Below are positions 8,632 to 16,452 of a stretch of DNA of 50,532 bases, piece after piece. A program made the translations under genes and the position numbers. Within the stretch, counting starts at the first letter, position 1. Each line of letters begins with the position of its first letter. Origin of the DNA: an uncultured Pseudanabaenaceae cyanobacterium (lineage in GTDB: Bacteria; Cyanobacteriota; Cyanobacteriia; PCC-9006; JAAUQQ01); contig CALECT010000170.1 of the NCBI GenBank assembly GCA_937949725.1, forward strand, positions 1 through 50,532, read 5' to 3'. The notes below the pieces were generated by a model. That model ran no database searches and had not been told where the DNA came from. It saw only the letters and a program-made list of their open reading frames with translations.

Positions 8632-9296
8632 CTCCACTCGATCCCAACGAGGTGGGCTTGGTTCCGAGGGAGCAAATCGCCAAAGCCCTTGGCCCATGGG
8701 GTCAATAGAACAGAGCAAGACCGAGATAGACTCAGCCCGTCCCAAATTTAGCTATTAATCAACAGCCAATATTAAGACAAGCTTTACTATAGCGACTGGA
8801 ATGGAACAGTCTTGTACGTGTTATTACGGTAGTCTCCATCGTGTTTCTACTGAGGACAGGCCCGTCTTTAGCCGTAGTTCCACAGCTTTTCGAATGGGGT
8901 AGTTCCGTCATTGAAGCCCCCTGCCAGAGCGGCTTTAATAGGGCCATGCATTCAAGTTGGCAGCTTGATGCTTTGGTTGACTGGCAAAGTCAAATGCCCA
9001 ATCTCCATGGTTCTGTCCTCCTGCACGGGGCTCTTCCATGGAGAGCGGGTTTTCTCATTTCCGCCCGCGCGATCGCCCAAGCAGGTTGTTCAGCAATCAC
9101 CCACTACAAGATTGCTTTCAATCCCAAAAATCTCGATCTATTGAAGTTTTGAATTGAGTTTTGAAAAACCCTCAAACGAGGTTACAAGCTCCTCAACACC
9201 CACGACCACTTGATTGTTATATCCCCCAGAATATCGTCCACTTTATCCACAACGTACAATCGACCTAGCTCGGACTGTTTACTCCGCTAGGTAATC
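8632..9296. other. Divergent intergenic region, no supported gene
   Basis: This region separates the minus-strand barrel-like gene from the plus-strand VanW gene, so it must hold two divergent promoters, but I cannot place hexamers reliably. A 103-codon GTG-initiated frame (8841-9152, plus) has no recognised motif and no good ribosome binding site. It could encode a lineage-specific protein but is not called. Confidence 0.4.
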
Positions 9297-10100
9297 GTGC
9301 GAAGACTAATTCCCGCCCCCTTCAGACTGCAAGCTCGGGTTTATCAACGCCACTGGCAAGACATTCGCCAGGGATATCGAGATCGCTTCGCCTCCCAACC
9401 CTCATCACTCCAGCCTAAAGACGGCAGCCCAGCTTTCACCCATCAGTGGGACATCACCCAACCCATTCCCAACACCAGTCATTCCATCAATAAGCGGGTC
9501 AACCTAGCCCAGGCCATTACCCAGCTCAACAACGTTGTCCTCCAGCCCCAGCAGATCCTGTCCTTTTGGCATTTAGTCGGGCCGCCCACCCAGCGTCGTG
9601 GCTACTGCGAAGGACGAGCCATTGTGGGCGATCGCCTCAGCTCCGACATTGGCGGTGGCCTCTGCCAACTCTCCGGCATGCTCTACTGGCTGGGGCTCCA
9701 AGCGGGCCTGCAAGTCTTGGAACGTCATCCCCACTCCCAAGATCTCTACACCGACGAAACGCGCTATGCCCCGCTGGGCTCCGATGCCACCGTGGTCTAC
9801 GGCTATAAAGATCTACGCCTCATCAATAACCAAGCCCTGCCGCTCAGCTTCAAATTCCATCTGAGTGACGATGCTGTACAGAGCAGCCTTTGGGCTCCAC
9901 AGTCCACGCCCCGCTGGACTGTCAACTTTGAAGTGGTTTCTGCATCAGACATATCAGCCCCCGAAGGTTCAGCAAACGGCATTTGGGTTAAAACCACGCG
10001 TTGCCTGCCTCCAGTGAGTGAGCCCAGCAACGCTCCTGCTCCCAAACCCACACCAGTGCCAGCGCTCGTGAGCCAGACCTTCTATAGACGCTCCCGCTAG
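9297..10100 (+). CDS. VanW family protein
   Basis: This 267-residue protein carries the VanW core: NKRVNLAQAITQLNNVVLQPQQILSFW would be too long to quote in full, but the visible parts are the xINKRVNL start, LSFWHLVGPPTQRRGY, the GGGLCQLSGMLYW block and the tail LPLSFKF. VanW proteins occur beside vancomycin-resistance clusters and widely elsewhere. Their biochemical role is unsettled, and a link to the cell envelope is usual. The start is a GTG at 9297, giving a basic N-terminus (RRLIPAPFRLQARVYQR). The last 40 residues are Pro/Ala-rich and poorly conserved in type. No resistance genes lie nearby, so antibiotic resistance should not be inferred. Confidence 0.88.
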   Translation: MRRLIPAPFRLQARVYQRHWQDIRQGYRDRFASQPSSLQPKDGSPAFTHQWDITQPIPNTSHSINKRVNLAQAITQLNNVVLQPQQILSFWHLVGPPTQRRGYCEGRAIVGDRLSSDIGGGLCQLSGMLYWLGLQAGLQVLERHPHSQDLYTDETRYAPLGSDATVVYGYKDLRLINNQALPLSFKFHLSDDAVQSSLWAPQSTPRWTVNFEVVSASDISAPEGSANGIWVKTTRCLPPVSEPSNAPAPKPTPVPALVSQTFYRRSR

Positions 10101-10171
10101 GGAGCTCATGCGGGACGATTGACCACGGGCACCTTAAAATAGCCAACGAAGCAGCTTTGCAGGCGATCGCC

Positions 10172-10315
10172 GTGACCTCCCTAACCGCTCTAACGCCCAG
10201 TCCGTTACTCTGGTTGCCCCTCCCCGGCAGCAACGCAGACCTCTTTGCCATGACCTTTTTTCTGGGCATTGTTGGCGTCGTGGTTTGGAACATCTATTAC
10301 AGCAACCCCAAGTAA
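10172..10315 (+). CDS. Small single-pass membrane protein, 47 aa
   Basis: A GTG at 10172 opens a 47-codon frame ending at TAA 10315. It encodes a Thr/Pro-rich N-terminus (TSLTALTPSPLLWLPLPG), then a hydrophobic helix (AMTFFLGIVGVVVWNIYY) and the polar end SNPK. The size and layout resemble the tiny one-helix subunits of cyanobacterial photosynthetic complexes, but I do not recognise a specific one. The next gene starts 10 bases later, so the two are probably co-transcribed. The GTG directly follows a HIP1 site and lacks a clear ribosome binding site. An in-frame TTG lies 15 bases upstream. The start and reality of the gene are moderately supported. Confidence 0.55.
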   Translation: MTSLTALTPSPLLWLPLPGSNADLFAMTFFLGIVGVVVWNIYYSNPK

Positions 10316-10325
10316 TTAATCCTCA

Positions 10326-11033
10326 ATGACCTCCCCCCGCCTGCCTGAAGGTCGCTCTCCTGGTCCCGATACACCTCGTAGGGGCATGAAGCGGCAACGC
10401 CTGCGATCGGCGTTGCTGAAGATGTCGCCGGGGCAGTTGATTTTAATTACGCTGTTTGTGATTACGGCGCTGGTGGTGATTGCCATTCGCTACTTGCCCT
10501 GGTGGTTGCTGCTGGCGATCGTTCTGGGGATTGGCCTACTGCTGCGCTACGGCATTCCCCTCTTGCTCAAGCAACTGCTGACATTGCCGTTCAGAGCCAA
10601 GGGGCAAGCATTGGCAGGTGCCACCATCCAGGTCCACAGCCTCAAGCCTGCGCCGTTCCCCAGCGCAAAGGACAGCGAGCAACACTATTGGGATGCGGAG
10701 GATTTGGCCCGCTATCAGGAAATGGATTGGTATTTCTTGGATGTAAGCATTGCGCCGCCGCTGAATCGCAGTGAGGGCTTTCGGCTGTGGGAGCCGGGGG
10801 AGCTGTTGCTCATTCCGGCGTCGGTGCGGGGCAATAGCTTAGAGAGTCTGGACTGCGATGAGGTAGCGATTCACGACTATCGCGTGTTTGATGGGGCGTT
10901 TAAGGAGGATATGCAAGGGAAGTATGACGGGGCGAAGCGGTTGCTGTTACACCTAGGTGCTAAGCCGGAGGTGAAGCAGGTGGTATTTCGCTATTATTTA
11001 GAGCGGTTTGGCGAGGTTGATTTGAAAGTATAA
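10326..11033 (+). CDS. Conserved-type membrane protein of unknown function
   Basis: The protein has 235 residues. A basic, Pro/Arg-rich N-terminus (about residues 1-35) is followed by two adjacent hydrophobic helices: LILITLFVITALVVIAI (about 36-55) and LLLAIVLGIGLLLRYGIPLLL (about 60-80). A soluble C-terminal domain of about 150 residues follows, with WDAEDLARYQEMDWYFLDVSI, EPGELLLIPAS and a final VVFRYYLERFGEVDLKV. No enzyme motif is visible. It sits 10 bases behind the 47-residue membrane protein. It is probably anchored in a membrane with the C-terminal domain on one face. The function is not known to me. Confidence 0.75.
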   Translation: MTSPRLPEGRSPGPDTPRRGMKRQRLRSALLKMSPGQLILITLFVITALVVIAIRYLPWWLLLAIVLGIGLLLRYGIPLLLKQLLTLPFRAKGQALAGATIQVHSLKPAPFPSAKDSEQHYWDAEDLARYQEMDWYFLDVSIAPPLNRSEGFRLWEPGELLLIPASVRGNSLESLDCDEVAIHDYRVFDGAFKEDMQGKYDGAKRLLLHLGAKPEVKQVVFRYYLERFGEVDLKV

Positions 11034-11077
11034 GCGAGTGCTCTCCATGCATATATTGCAATACTCACAAATACAAA

Positions 11078-11518
11078 ATGACAGACGAAGAGCTATTCAC
11101 ACGGTACGCAAATGGTGAGAGAGACTTCCGCGGCATAAACCTAGATGGCGCAGACCTTTCCGGCAAGGATCTGCGTGGCATAGATCTAAGTGAAGCCAGT
11201 TTAAGCGAAACTTATATGGAAGGAGTTCAACTAGACAATGCCTGCTTCAAAAATGCCTACTGCTTCCAAACTTGCTTCAACGGAGCTAGTCTCCAAGAGT
11301 GCGATTTCACAAATGCAAGCTTAGGTTATTGCTCATTATCTAGCGCTAATTTAGCAGGTTCAAAGTTAGTGAATTGCTATCTGCACTCTGCTGAATTCTT
11401 CAACTCAAATTTGAGAAATGTAGATCTTACAGGTTCTCAAATTGATGATGGGACCGAGCTGGAAGGTGCAGCCTTTGGTAATACGACAATGCCAGATGGA
11501 AGCGTCAGAAGCGACTAG
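11078..11518 (+). CDS. Pentapeptide-repeat protein
   Basis: This 146-residue protein consists largely of tandem A(D/N)LxG-type pentapeptides: FRGINLDGADLSGKDLRGID, then LSEASLSETYMEG, ANLAGSKLVNCYLHS and NLRNVDLTGS. These fold as a right-handed quadrilateral beta-helix. The central repeats are Cys- and Phe-rich (ACFKNAYCFQTCFNGASLQECDF). The family is abundant in cyanobacteria and mostly uncharacterised. A few members mimic DNA and protect gyrase, but nothing here supports that specifically. The surrounding DNA (about 11.04-12.29 kb) is visibly more AT-rich than its flanks, and two immunity-like genes follow, so the gene may belong to an acquired patch. Confidence 0.88.
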   Translation: MTDEELFTRYANGERDFRGINLDGADLSGKDLRGIDLSEASLSETYMEGVQLDNACFKNAYCFQTCFNGASLQECDFTNASLGYCSLSSANLAGSKLVNCYLHSAEFFNSNLRNVDLTGSQIDDGTELEGAAFGNTTMPDGSVRSD

Positions 11519-11554
11519 GTTTAGCATTAGAGCATTGAGTTTACAAGGAAAGTC

Positions 11555-11822
11555 ATGAGTGAAGCTCTCAACATTTGGAAAGGCTTTAATTTAGAAAAAG
11601 AGAAAGAATAGAAAACTCTATTCTCACAGCCAATCGCTGGCATTGATGTTGATGGCTCTTGCCCAATGTGCCAATCTCAAACGCTGCATCGCTATTACGA
11701 CGGCATAATTCCTCAAGAGAAAGGGGGGGCTCTGGGAATGGTGATCGAGCTGTTACTCCTATGAGCACTACAGCACCAAGATCCCAGATTGGTGGAAAGA
11801 CAACTCACTACACTTAATCTGA
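11555..11822 (+). pseudogene. Decayed zinc-ribbon immunity-like protein
   Basis: An ATG at 11555, preceded by AAGGAA, starts MSEALNIWKGFNLEKEKE and stops at an in-frame TAG (11609). The same frame continues with SCPMCQSQTLHRYYDGIIPQ to a G7 run (11723-11729). One base of shift there restores KGGLWEW, then a TGA (11742) exactly where a Cys codon is expected, then SSCYSYEHYSTKIPDWW and a final stop at 11822. The restored protein (about 89 aa) would carry CxxC plus (C)xxC zinc-ligand pairs and the YEHYS/WW block that I associate with small immunity-like proteins. Three independent lesions argue for genuine decay rather than a single sequencing error. The family assignment is from memory. Confidence 0.7.
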
Positions 11823-11876
11823 CCTAACACTCACAGCAGAGCCTGAAGCACTTGAAATAGCAAGACAAGCCAAAAT

Positions 11877-12296
11877 ATGAAAGAGTTCGTTATCCAATCA
11901 TCCTTATCGGAAAGTCAGGTAATTTTCCAGAGAGCAGCTGACAGTGGAAACTTCGTAGTCAAAATCTCATCGAAAAACATTTCCGCCAAACGAGAAGACA
12001 TGTTCTCCACAGGTTCTTATGAGTGGTTAACAGATTTTTTTGAAGGCTTACAACAAGAAGAGAAACCTTGGGACGGCATTAAAGACTGGGAATCCTGGGA
12101 GAAAGACTTCAAGATATCAGCCACTTGTACGAGTCTAGGCCAGGTTTATTTTGACATCCAACTAAGCAGTAATGCTGACGAAGACGAAGCTTGGATAGTT
12201 CAGCTCAAAATACGCCATGATTTTGGTGCTTTACCCAAACTAGCGAAAGCTGCCAAGGCAATTTTTGGACCTGGCCCAAACGACCCAATGCTCTAA
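11877..12296 (+). CDS. Putative immunity-type protein (DUF6228-like)
   Basis: This is a 139-residue soluble protein. Recognisable blocks are LTDFFEGLQQEEKPWDGIKD, WESWEKDFKISATCTSLG and VYFDIQL, followed by a charged DEDEAW region. The WDG-x-W-S/W-E pattern followed by an SATC-SLG-V strand recalls DUF6228-type proteins, which I associate with bacterial polymorphic-toxin immunity. This is a motif-level resemblance only. There is no toxin, and no secretion marker such as VgrG, PAAR or RHS, in the window, so it would be an orphan immunity gene. Its stop codon overlaps that of the convergent Uma2 gene by four bases. Base composition is AT-rich, like the preceding pseudogene. Confidence 0.55.
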   Translation: MKEFVIQSSLSESQVIFQRAADSGNFVVKISSKNISAKREDMFSTGSYEWLTDFFEGLQQEEKPWDGIKDWESWEKDFKISATCTSLGQVYFDIQLSSNADEDEAWIVQLKIRHDFGALPKLAKAAKAIFGPGPNDPML

Positions 12297-12928
12297 AACT
12301 GTCCCATTAACCAGGCTGTCACCTGACTATCATCCTGCTCCCGCGCCAGCCTCAGCACCTCCTCCAGCAACGATAGCTCTAGCCCCGGAAACACCTGCGA
12401 CACCGTAATCCGCCGACTGCCACCATCCGCAATTGTAAAGGCAACAATCTCCGCCGCCGCCACATCTACCACCCAATACTCAGCAATCCCCAGTGCTTCA
12501 TACAGCAACCGCTTCCGCCCCAAATCATCTCCCAAAGAAGAATCTGCAATCTCCACTGCCAGATCTGGCCCAGGCACCTCATCCAGATTCGCTATCGAAC
12601 TTCCTTTAGGTGCCAACTCAGCCCGCGCTCCAACGTAGTAAGACAAATCCGGCTGAGCTTCTTTCGTGCCTGGCTTGCGAAAAGAAGCATTCACCAGCCC
12701 CTTTACCGGAATACCCTTCAGCGCACAGAACAGCGTAATCGCGATGTGAAAAATGCTATTGTCGCTCGCGTGATCTGGCCCAACGCCCATCGTCTCCACC
12801 TTCATCAAGCCATCGAAATAGTAGCCCTTAGCCTTCTCATAGGCAGGGTCGTCAACCAAGCTGAGAAATTCATCCCAAGTGGCAGATGTCCAAGTATTTA
12901 ATCGAGGTTTTGTAGGTGCTTGAACCAT
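12293..12928 (-). CDS. Uma2 family (DUF820) putative endonuclease
   Basis: This 211-residue protein has the PD-(D/E)xK-like layout of the Uma2 family, which is greatly expanded in cyanobacteria. The visible parts are an N-terminal WDEFLSLVDDPAYEKAKGYY segment, QPDLSYYV, PDLAVEIADSSLGDDLGRKR with the acidic and Lys/Arg positions, then GIAEYWVVDV and the C-terminal FPGLELSLLEEVLRLA. The family is usually annotated as restriction-endonuclease-like, with unproven function, and some members sit in mobile or stress loci. The gene is convergent with, and overlaps by four bases, the immunity-like gene on the plus strand. It stands alone with about 120 bases before recR. Confidence 0.88.
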   Translation of the reverse strand: MVQAPTKPRLNTWTSATWDEFLSLVDDPAYEKAKGYYFDGLMKVETMGVGPDHASDNSIFHIAITLFCALKGIPVKGLVNASFRKPGTKEAQPDLSYYVGARAELAPKGSSIANLDEVPGPDLAVEIADSSLGDDLGRKRLLYEALGIAEYWVVDVAAAEIVAFTIADGGSRRITVSQVFPGLELSLLEEVLRLAREQDDSQVTAWLMGQF

Positions 12929-13048
12929 AGGTCAGCATCGAAAGAGTACTCGCTATTCCATATTGTAATCGCTGGCTAAGCGGAGTCGAAGCCAACGGAC
13001 TTGCCTACGCTATGATCAAAAACGCTGCACTTTCAGGACCCGAGAGCC

Positions 13049-13642
13049 ATCTACACCCCGCCCCTCGCTCGCCTCATCGAACAGCTCCAGCGCCTGCCCG
13101 GCGTCGGCCCCAAATCCGCCCAGCGCCTCGCCCTCCACATCCTCAACCGCCCCGAGGCCGAGATCGAAGCCCTCGCCGAAGCCCTGATCAACGCCAAAAA
13201 GAAAGTCGGCCAATGCAGCGTCTGCTTCCACCTCTCCGCCGAACCCATCTGCAACATCTGTAGCGCCCCCAACCGCGACAACGAAACCATCTGCGTCGTC
13301 GCCGACTCCCGAGATGTCATCGCCCTAGAAAAAACCCGCGAATATCGCGGCAAATACCACGTCCTCGGCGGCCTCATCTCCCCCATGGACGGCATCGGCC
13401 CCGAACAACTCAACATCCAGCCCCTCGTCCGCCGCGTCAGCCAACAAGGCACCGGCGAAGTCATCATGGCCATCAGCCCCAGCGTCGAAGGCGAAACCAC
13501 CACGCTCTACCTGGGCCATCTGCTCAAACCCTTCACCCGCGTCACTCGAATCGCCTTTGGCCTCCCCATGGGCGGCGACCTCGAATATGCCGACGAAGTA
13601 ACCCTCGCCCGTGCCCTCGAAGGCCGCCGCGAAATGGACTAA
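13049..13642 (+). CDS. recR: Recombination mediator protein RecR (no canonical start codon)
   Basis: The frame translates as [19 protein letters not shown], then [13 protein letters not shown], a four-cysteine zinc finger ([16 protein letters not shown]), a Toprim domain ([33 protein letters not shown]) and the end [20 protein letters not shown]. RecR works with RecF/RecO in loading RecA at single-strand gaps. It is full length (about 197 residues). However, this frame has no ATG, GTG or TTG between its upstream stop (13013) and the internal Met at 13385. The ATC at 13049 sits exactly where the family's initiator Met is expected, with AGGA and CGAG upstream. CTG at 13025 is another candidate. 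Removing one A from the A5 run at 13018-13022 would put an ATG at 13012 in frame. The start is therefore uncertain; identity is not. Confidence 0.9.
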   Translation: MYTPPLARLIEQLQRLPGVGPKSAQRLALHILNRPEAEIEALAEALINAKKKVGQCSVCFHLSAEPICNICSAPNRDNETICVVADSRDVIALEKTREYRGKYHVLGGLISPMDGIGPEQLNIQPLVRRVSQQGTGEVIMAISPSVEGETTTLYLGHLLKPFTRVTRIAFGLPMGGDLEYADEVTLARALEGRREMD

Positions 13643-13664
13643 TCCAAGCAAACCATCGCCCACC

Positions 13665-13727
13665 GTAAGGGCAGGTTCAGACCGTAATCTCTGATACTTC
13701 TCCAAAGTCTCTGTCAAAACCTGCCCC
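13665..13727. repeat. Hairpin repeat family, copy 1
   Basis: The 5' arm GTAAGGGCAGGTTCAG and the 3' arm TCAAAACCTGCCCC enclose about 35 bases. The stem pairs GGGCAGGTT with AACCTGCCC. Other copies have GGGCGGGTT with AACCCGCCC, so both arms changed together. Confidence 0.75.
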
Positions 13728-13748
13728 AACAAAACCACAACGCCCACC

Positions 13749-13797
13749 GTAAGGGCAGGTTTAGAAAACCATCTCCGCCACTTCCCCAAGCCGATAT
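13749..13797. repeat. Hairpin repeat family, copy 2 (half copy)
   Basis: The 5' arm GTAAGGGCAGGTTTAG and an interior like that of copy 3 (ACCATCTCC and CTTCCCCAAG) are present, but the 3' arm is missing and copy 3 follows directly. It is a truncated member of the tandem cluster behind recR. Confidence 0.65.
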
Positions 13798-13860
13798 GTA
13801 AGGGCGGGTTTAGCAAACCACCTTTGCTCCATCTCCCCAAACTCCGTCAAAACCCGCCCC
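13798..13860. repeat. Hairpin repeat family, copy 3
   Basis: The 5' arm GTAAGGGCGGGTTTAG pairs with the 3' arm CAAAACCCGCCCC around about 35 bases of interior. It is closely like the copies at 34137 and 49291. It sits between convergent recR and the receiver-domain gene. Confidence 0.8.
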
Positions 13861-13926
13861 AACCCAGCCAAACAAAGCGGGCCATGGAAACCCATGACCC
13901 GCTCATCAACTTAATCCGCGAAAAAC

Positions 13927-14466
13927 CTAAGCCAGCTTCTGCTTAATAAAGCCAACCACCTGGGCCAGCTGCTTCTTCAGCGTCGCCACATCCTTTTCAA
14001 GACTCTCAATGCGGGCATTCAGCGCAGCAACCTCACCCGCATCTGCACCACCGCCCACGCCAGTGGGAACCGCAGAAACATGGGGACGATTGCGAGCCTT
14101 CATCATGGCGGCCTTAATGGCCTCCATCAGCTCTTCCTTCTCGAAGGGCTTCTCAATAAATTCAAAATACTCAAAAGGCTCAGGCAACTTCTCCGTTACC
14201 TCTTCCTTCCGTCCCGACATCACCACCAGGGGAATCGCCGCCAAGGAAGGATCAGCCTGAATGTGCTGGAACACATCCCAACCATTCATCTTAGGAAGCA
14301 AGAAGTCCAGCATGATCAGGTTGGGCATCTCATCGCGGATGAGCTGCAACCCCTGAACGCCATCCTTAGCTTCGAGGATGTCAAAGTTTCCGGTGGGGAG
14401 CATGTCCTGCACCCGCATCCGAATCACTTTACTGTCGTCAATGACGAGGATTTTGTGGGCTGCCAC
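13927..14466 (-). CDS. Response regulator: receiver domain with C-terminal coiled coil
   Basis: This 179-residue protein has a complete CheY-like receiver (about residues 4-125), with the acidic pair D10/D11, phosphoacceptor D54 (LDFLLPKMNG), S84 in VVMSG and K106 in EKPF. A Gly/Ala/Pro linker and a predicted coiled coil (about 145-170: VAALNARIESLEKDVATLKK) follow. There is no DNA-binding or enzymatic output domain, so it probably acts through protein contacts in a phosphorelay. The start is GTG at 14466, with GGAGAAG about 9 bases upstream. No histidine kinase is adjacent. It is convergent with recR across a repeat cluster. Confidence 0.9.
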   Translation of the reverse strand: MAAHKILVIDDSKVIRMRVQDMLPTGNFDILEAKDGVQGLQLIRDEMPNLIMLDFLLPKMNGWDVFQHIQADPSLAAIPLVVMSGRKEEVTEKLPEPFEYFEFIEKPFEKEELMEAIKAAMMKARNRPHVSAVPTGVGGGADAGEVAALNARIESLEKDVATLKKQLAQVVGFIKQKLA

Positions 14467-14886
14467 AGCTAATTCTTCTCCAAGATGTCACGCGAAAGTT
14501 CGAGCATGCTGTTCATGGGGAGAACGGGGCGCTTCTCCTACCTTCGGATCGCAGTCGTTTTAAGTCTTCCCAGAAGAGTCGTAAAACCCTACGAAAAGCG
14601 AGAAAAACGAGGGTTGCGATCGCTTCTGGCTAAGATAACACAGCCATTTCAGAGCGACCACGGAGAAACCGTTCTCGAACGAAGCCATTTTATTTCACAG
14701 AAGTAAAAAGTAGTAATTTCTTCACAACCTCCCAGTTCTATCGCAACGGGGCGAGCCAAACTTTACCCCCAGGCAAAACTCCTCCATTCCCCCTAGCCTT
14801 AGCGGTTGCACTATATATAGAGTAGAAATAGGCACCTATGCCGCCCCTAATTTTCTGCGCATCCGCCACCGCCACGAGCCTCGCCC
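14467..14886. other. Intergenic region between divergent genes
   Basis: This region must contain the promoters of the receiver-domain gene (minus) and lipA (plus). A TATATATAG stretch near 14812-14820 could serve as a -10 region for lipA, about 65 bases before its ATG. I cannot pair it with a convincing -35. No gene is seen. Confidence 0.35.
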
Positions 14887-15810
14887 ATGACCTCCTCCCA
14901 GCAACCCGCCCAAGGGCTCCCGCAAGGTTCACCCCAGGGTTTACCCAAATGGCTCAAGCGCCCCATCGGCAAAGCCAGCGAGCTATCGGAAGTACAGCGC
15001 ATCATTAAACAGCGCAACATCCACACCATCTGCGAAGAAGGTCGCTGTCCCAACCGGGGCGAATGTTATTCCCAGGGCACCGCTTCGTTTTTGCTCATGG
15101 GCCCCACCTGCACCCGCTCCTGCGGCTTCTGCCAAGTGGATAAGGGCCATGCTCCCATGCCCCTGGATCCCGAGGAGCCCGAGAAAGTCGCCGAATCCGT
15201 CGAGCTGCTGGGCCTGCGCTACGTGGTCCTCACCTCAGTCACCCGCGACGATTTGCCTGACCAAGGCGCAGGCTGGTTTGCCAGCACCATGGCCGCCATC
15301 CGCCGCCGCCAGCCCGACACCCAAATTGAAGTCCTCACCCCAGACTTCTGGGGCGGCCAGCCGGATCCCAAGCAGGCCGAACTCGTCCAGCACCAGCGCA
15401 TCACCACCGTCGTCGCTGCAAATCCCACCTGCTACAACCACAACATTGAGACCGTGCGCAGCCTCCAGGGCAAAGTCCGCCGGGGAGCCAAATACGAACG
15501 CAGTCTCCGGGTTCTACAAGTCGTCAAGCAGCTCAACCCCGCGATTCCGACCAAATCTGGCATCATGCTGGGCCATGGTGAAACTGAATCCGAGCTGATT
15601 GAAACCTTGGAAGATCTGCGCGGGGTGGGGTGCGATCGCGTCACCCTAGGCCAGTACATGCAGCCCTCCCTGGAGCATCTGCCTGTCCAGCGCTATTGGA
15701 CCCCAACGGAATTTGACCGCATCGGCGAAATCGCCCGCAGCCTCGGCTTTGCCCACGTGCGTTCCGGCCCCTTGGTCCGCAGCTCCTACCATGCAGGCGA
15801 AGAAGCCTAA
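14887..15810 (+). CDS. lipA: Lipoyl synthase
   Basis: This radical-SAM enzyme inserts two sulfurs into protein-bound octanoyl groups, completing the lipoyl cofactor of the 2-oxoacid dehydrogenases and glycine cleavage H protein. Both iron-sulfur sites are visible: the auxiliary-cluster cysteines C49, C54 and C60 in [12 protein letters not shown], and the radical-SAM CxxxCxxC at C75, C79 and C82 (CTRSCGFC). Other family landmarks are [43 protein letters not shown] and the C-terminal [13 protein letters not shown], which supplies the Ser ligand of the auxiliary cluster. At 307 residues it is full length. Gln/Pro/Gly-rich residues 1-20 are a poorly conserved extension. A strong terminator follows, so it is probably monocistronic. 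Confidence 0.97.
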   Translation: MTSSQQPAQGLPQGSPQGLPKWLKRPIGKASELSEVQRIIKQRNIHTICEEGRCPNRGECYSQGTASFLLMGPTCTRSCGFCQVDKGHAPMPLDPEEPEKVAESVELLGLRYVVLTSVTRDDLPDQGAGWFASTMAAIRRRQPDTQIEVLTPDFWGGQPDPKQAELVQHQRITTVVAANPTCYNHNIETVRSLQGKVRRGAKYERSLRVLQVVKQLNPAIPTKSGIMLGHGETESELIETLEDLRGVGCDRVTLGQYMQPSLEHLPVQRYWTPTEFDRIGEIARSLGFAHVRSGPLVRSSYHAGEEA

Positions 15811-15863
15811 ACGATTCCATTTGGAACCCACCTCACAGAAATAACGGTCGTCACCCTCCCCCG

Positions 15864-15901
15864 GCCCCCACCCCCAAAATGCTGCGGGTGGGGGCTTTTT
15901 T
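15864..15901 (+). terminator. Rho-independent terminator of lipA
   Basis: A perfect 10-base stem (GCCCCCACCC with GGGTGGGGGC) around a 12-base loop is followed by six T residues, 54 bases after the lipA stop. Confidence 0.9.
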
Positions 15902-16452
15902 GTGCCAACCTCGGCCTCTTAGGGGCTGTCACCCCCCAGAAATTACGGACAACTCAGCAATTTGCCGAATCCGTAGCCTCCCCCATGTAAAACTGCCGCT
16001 GCTGTAGTGGAGCCGCAAAATCAAGCAAAAGATCCGAGACATCCAGGAGGGCGATCGCCCCAACACTCGTTCTAGCAACCCCCACCCCACTCCCTCAGTC
16101 AAAACTTCCGTGCAATAACGGATTAGTTCTCTTTTGGCGAGGAATTATAAATACAGACATAGGCCCCCGATGGGGCAGACACCTCAAGGGACAGCCTCTC
16201 ACCGGGTAACCATCCCACCGAGACTTTCCCCCTTGTCGGCCCAAATCATCGTTTCGGTGACGCCCCACCTCTTGCCTTGACCGGGCATTTAACGAGGCAT
16301 CAACAGAGCTCTTAAGCAGGGCTCTCAACCTCATCGAACTGCCAACTTAATCCCCGAGCCCTTGGCAACTTTCAACGCCATCGGTTCCCCAGCTACCCCC
16401 CGTGCTATCCGTGCCGCTTTACTCAGTGGTGCTCTACCTAAGGATCTTAACT
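15902..16452. other. Long non-coding stretch with several hairpins; possible structured RNA
   Basis: There is no convincing gene over about 550 bases. Several short inverted repeats are visible: GCCCC/GGGGC at 16163-16176, CACCGA (16216-16221) with TCGGTG (16254-16259), and AGAGC (16305) with GCTCT (16321). A structured leader of the small protein downstream or a small RNA are possibilities. It does not match any RNA family that I can recognise by eye (tmRNA, RNase P RNA, SRP RNA, cobalamin riboswitch). Confidence 0.3.

Noticed and set aside
8841..9152. 103-codon plus-strand frame in the divergent gap
   Set aside because: GTG start without a clear ribosome binding site, no motif, and it lies where two promoters are expected.
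9297..10100. Vancomycin-resistance locus because of VanW
   Set aside because: No vanA/H/X-type ligase, dehydrogenase or dipeptidase is present. VanW-domain proteins are common in bacteria without resistance.
11742..11744. TGA in place of Cys read as a selenocysteine codon
   Set aside because: The same gene also has an in-frame TAG and a frameshift, no SECIS-like stem was noticed, and a zinc-ribbon ligand position is not a redox site. Decay is the simpler reading.
13325..13840. 171-codon minus-strand frame
   Set aside because: It is antisense to recR and runs through the hairpin repeats.
16095..16334. 79-codon minus-strand frame
   Set aside because: Arg/Pro-rich, no motif, and it overlaps the hairpin-rich non-coding stretch.
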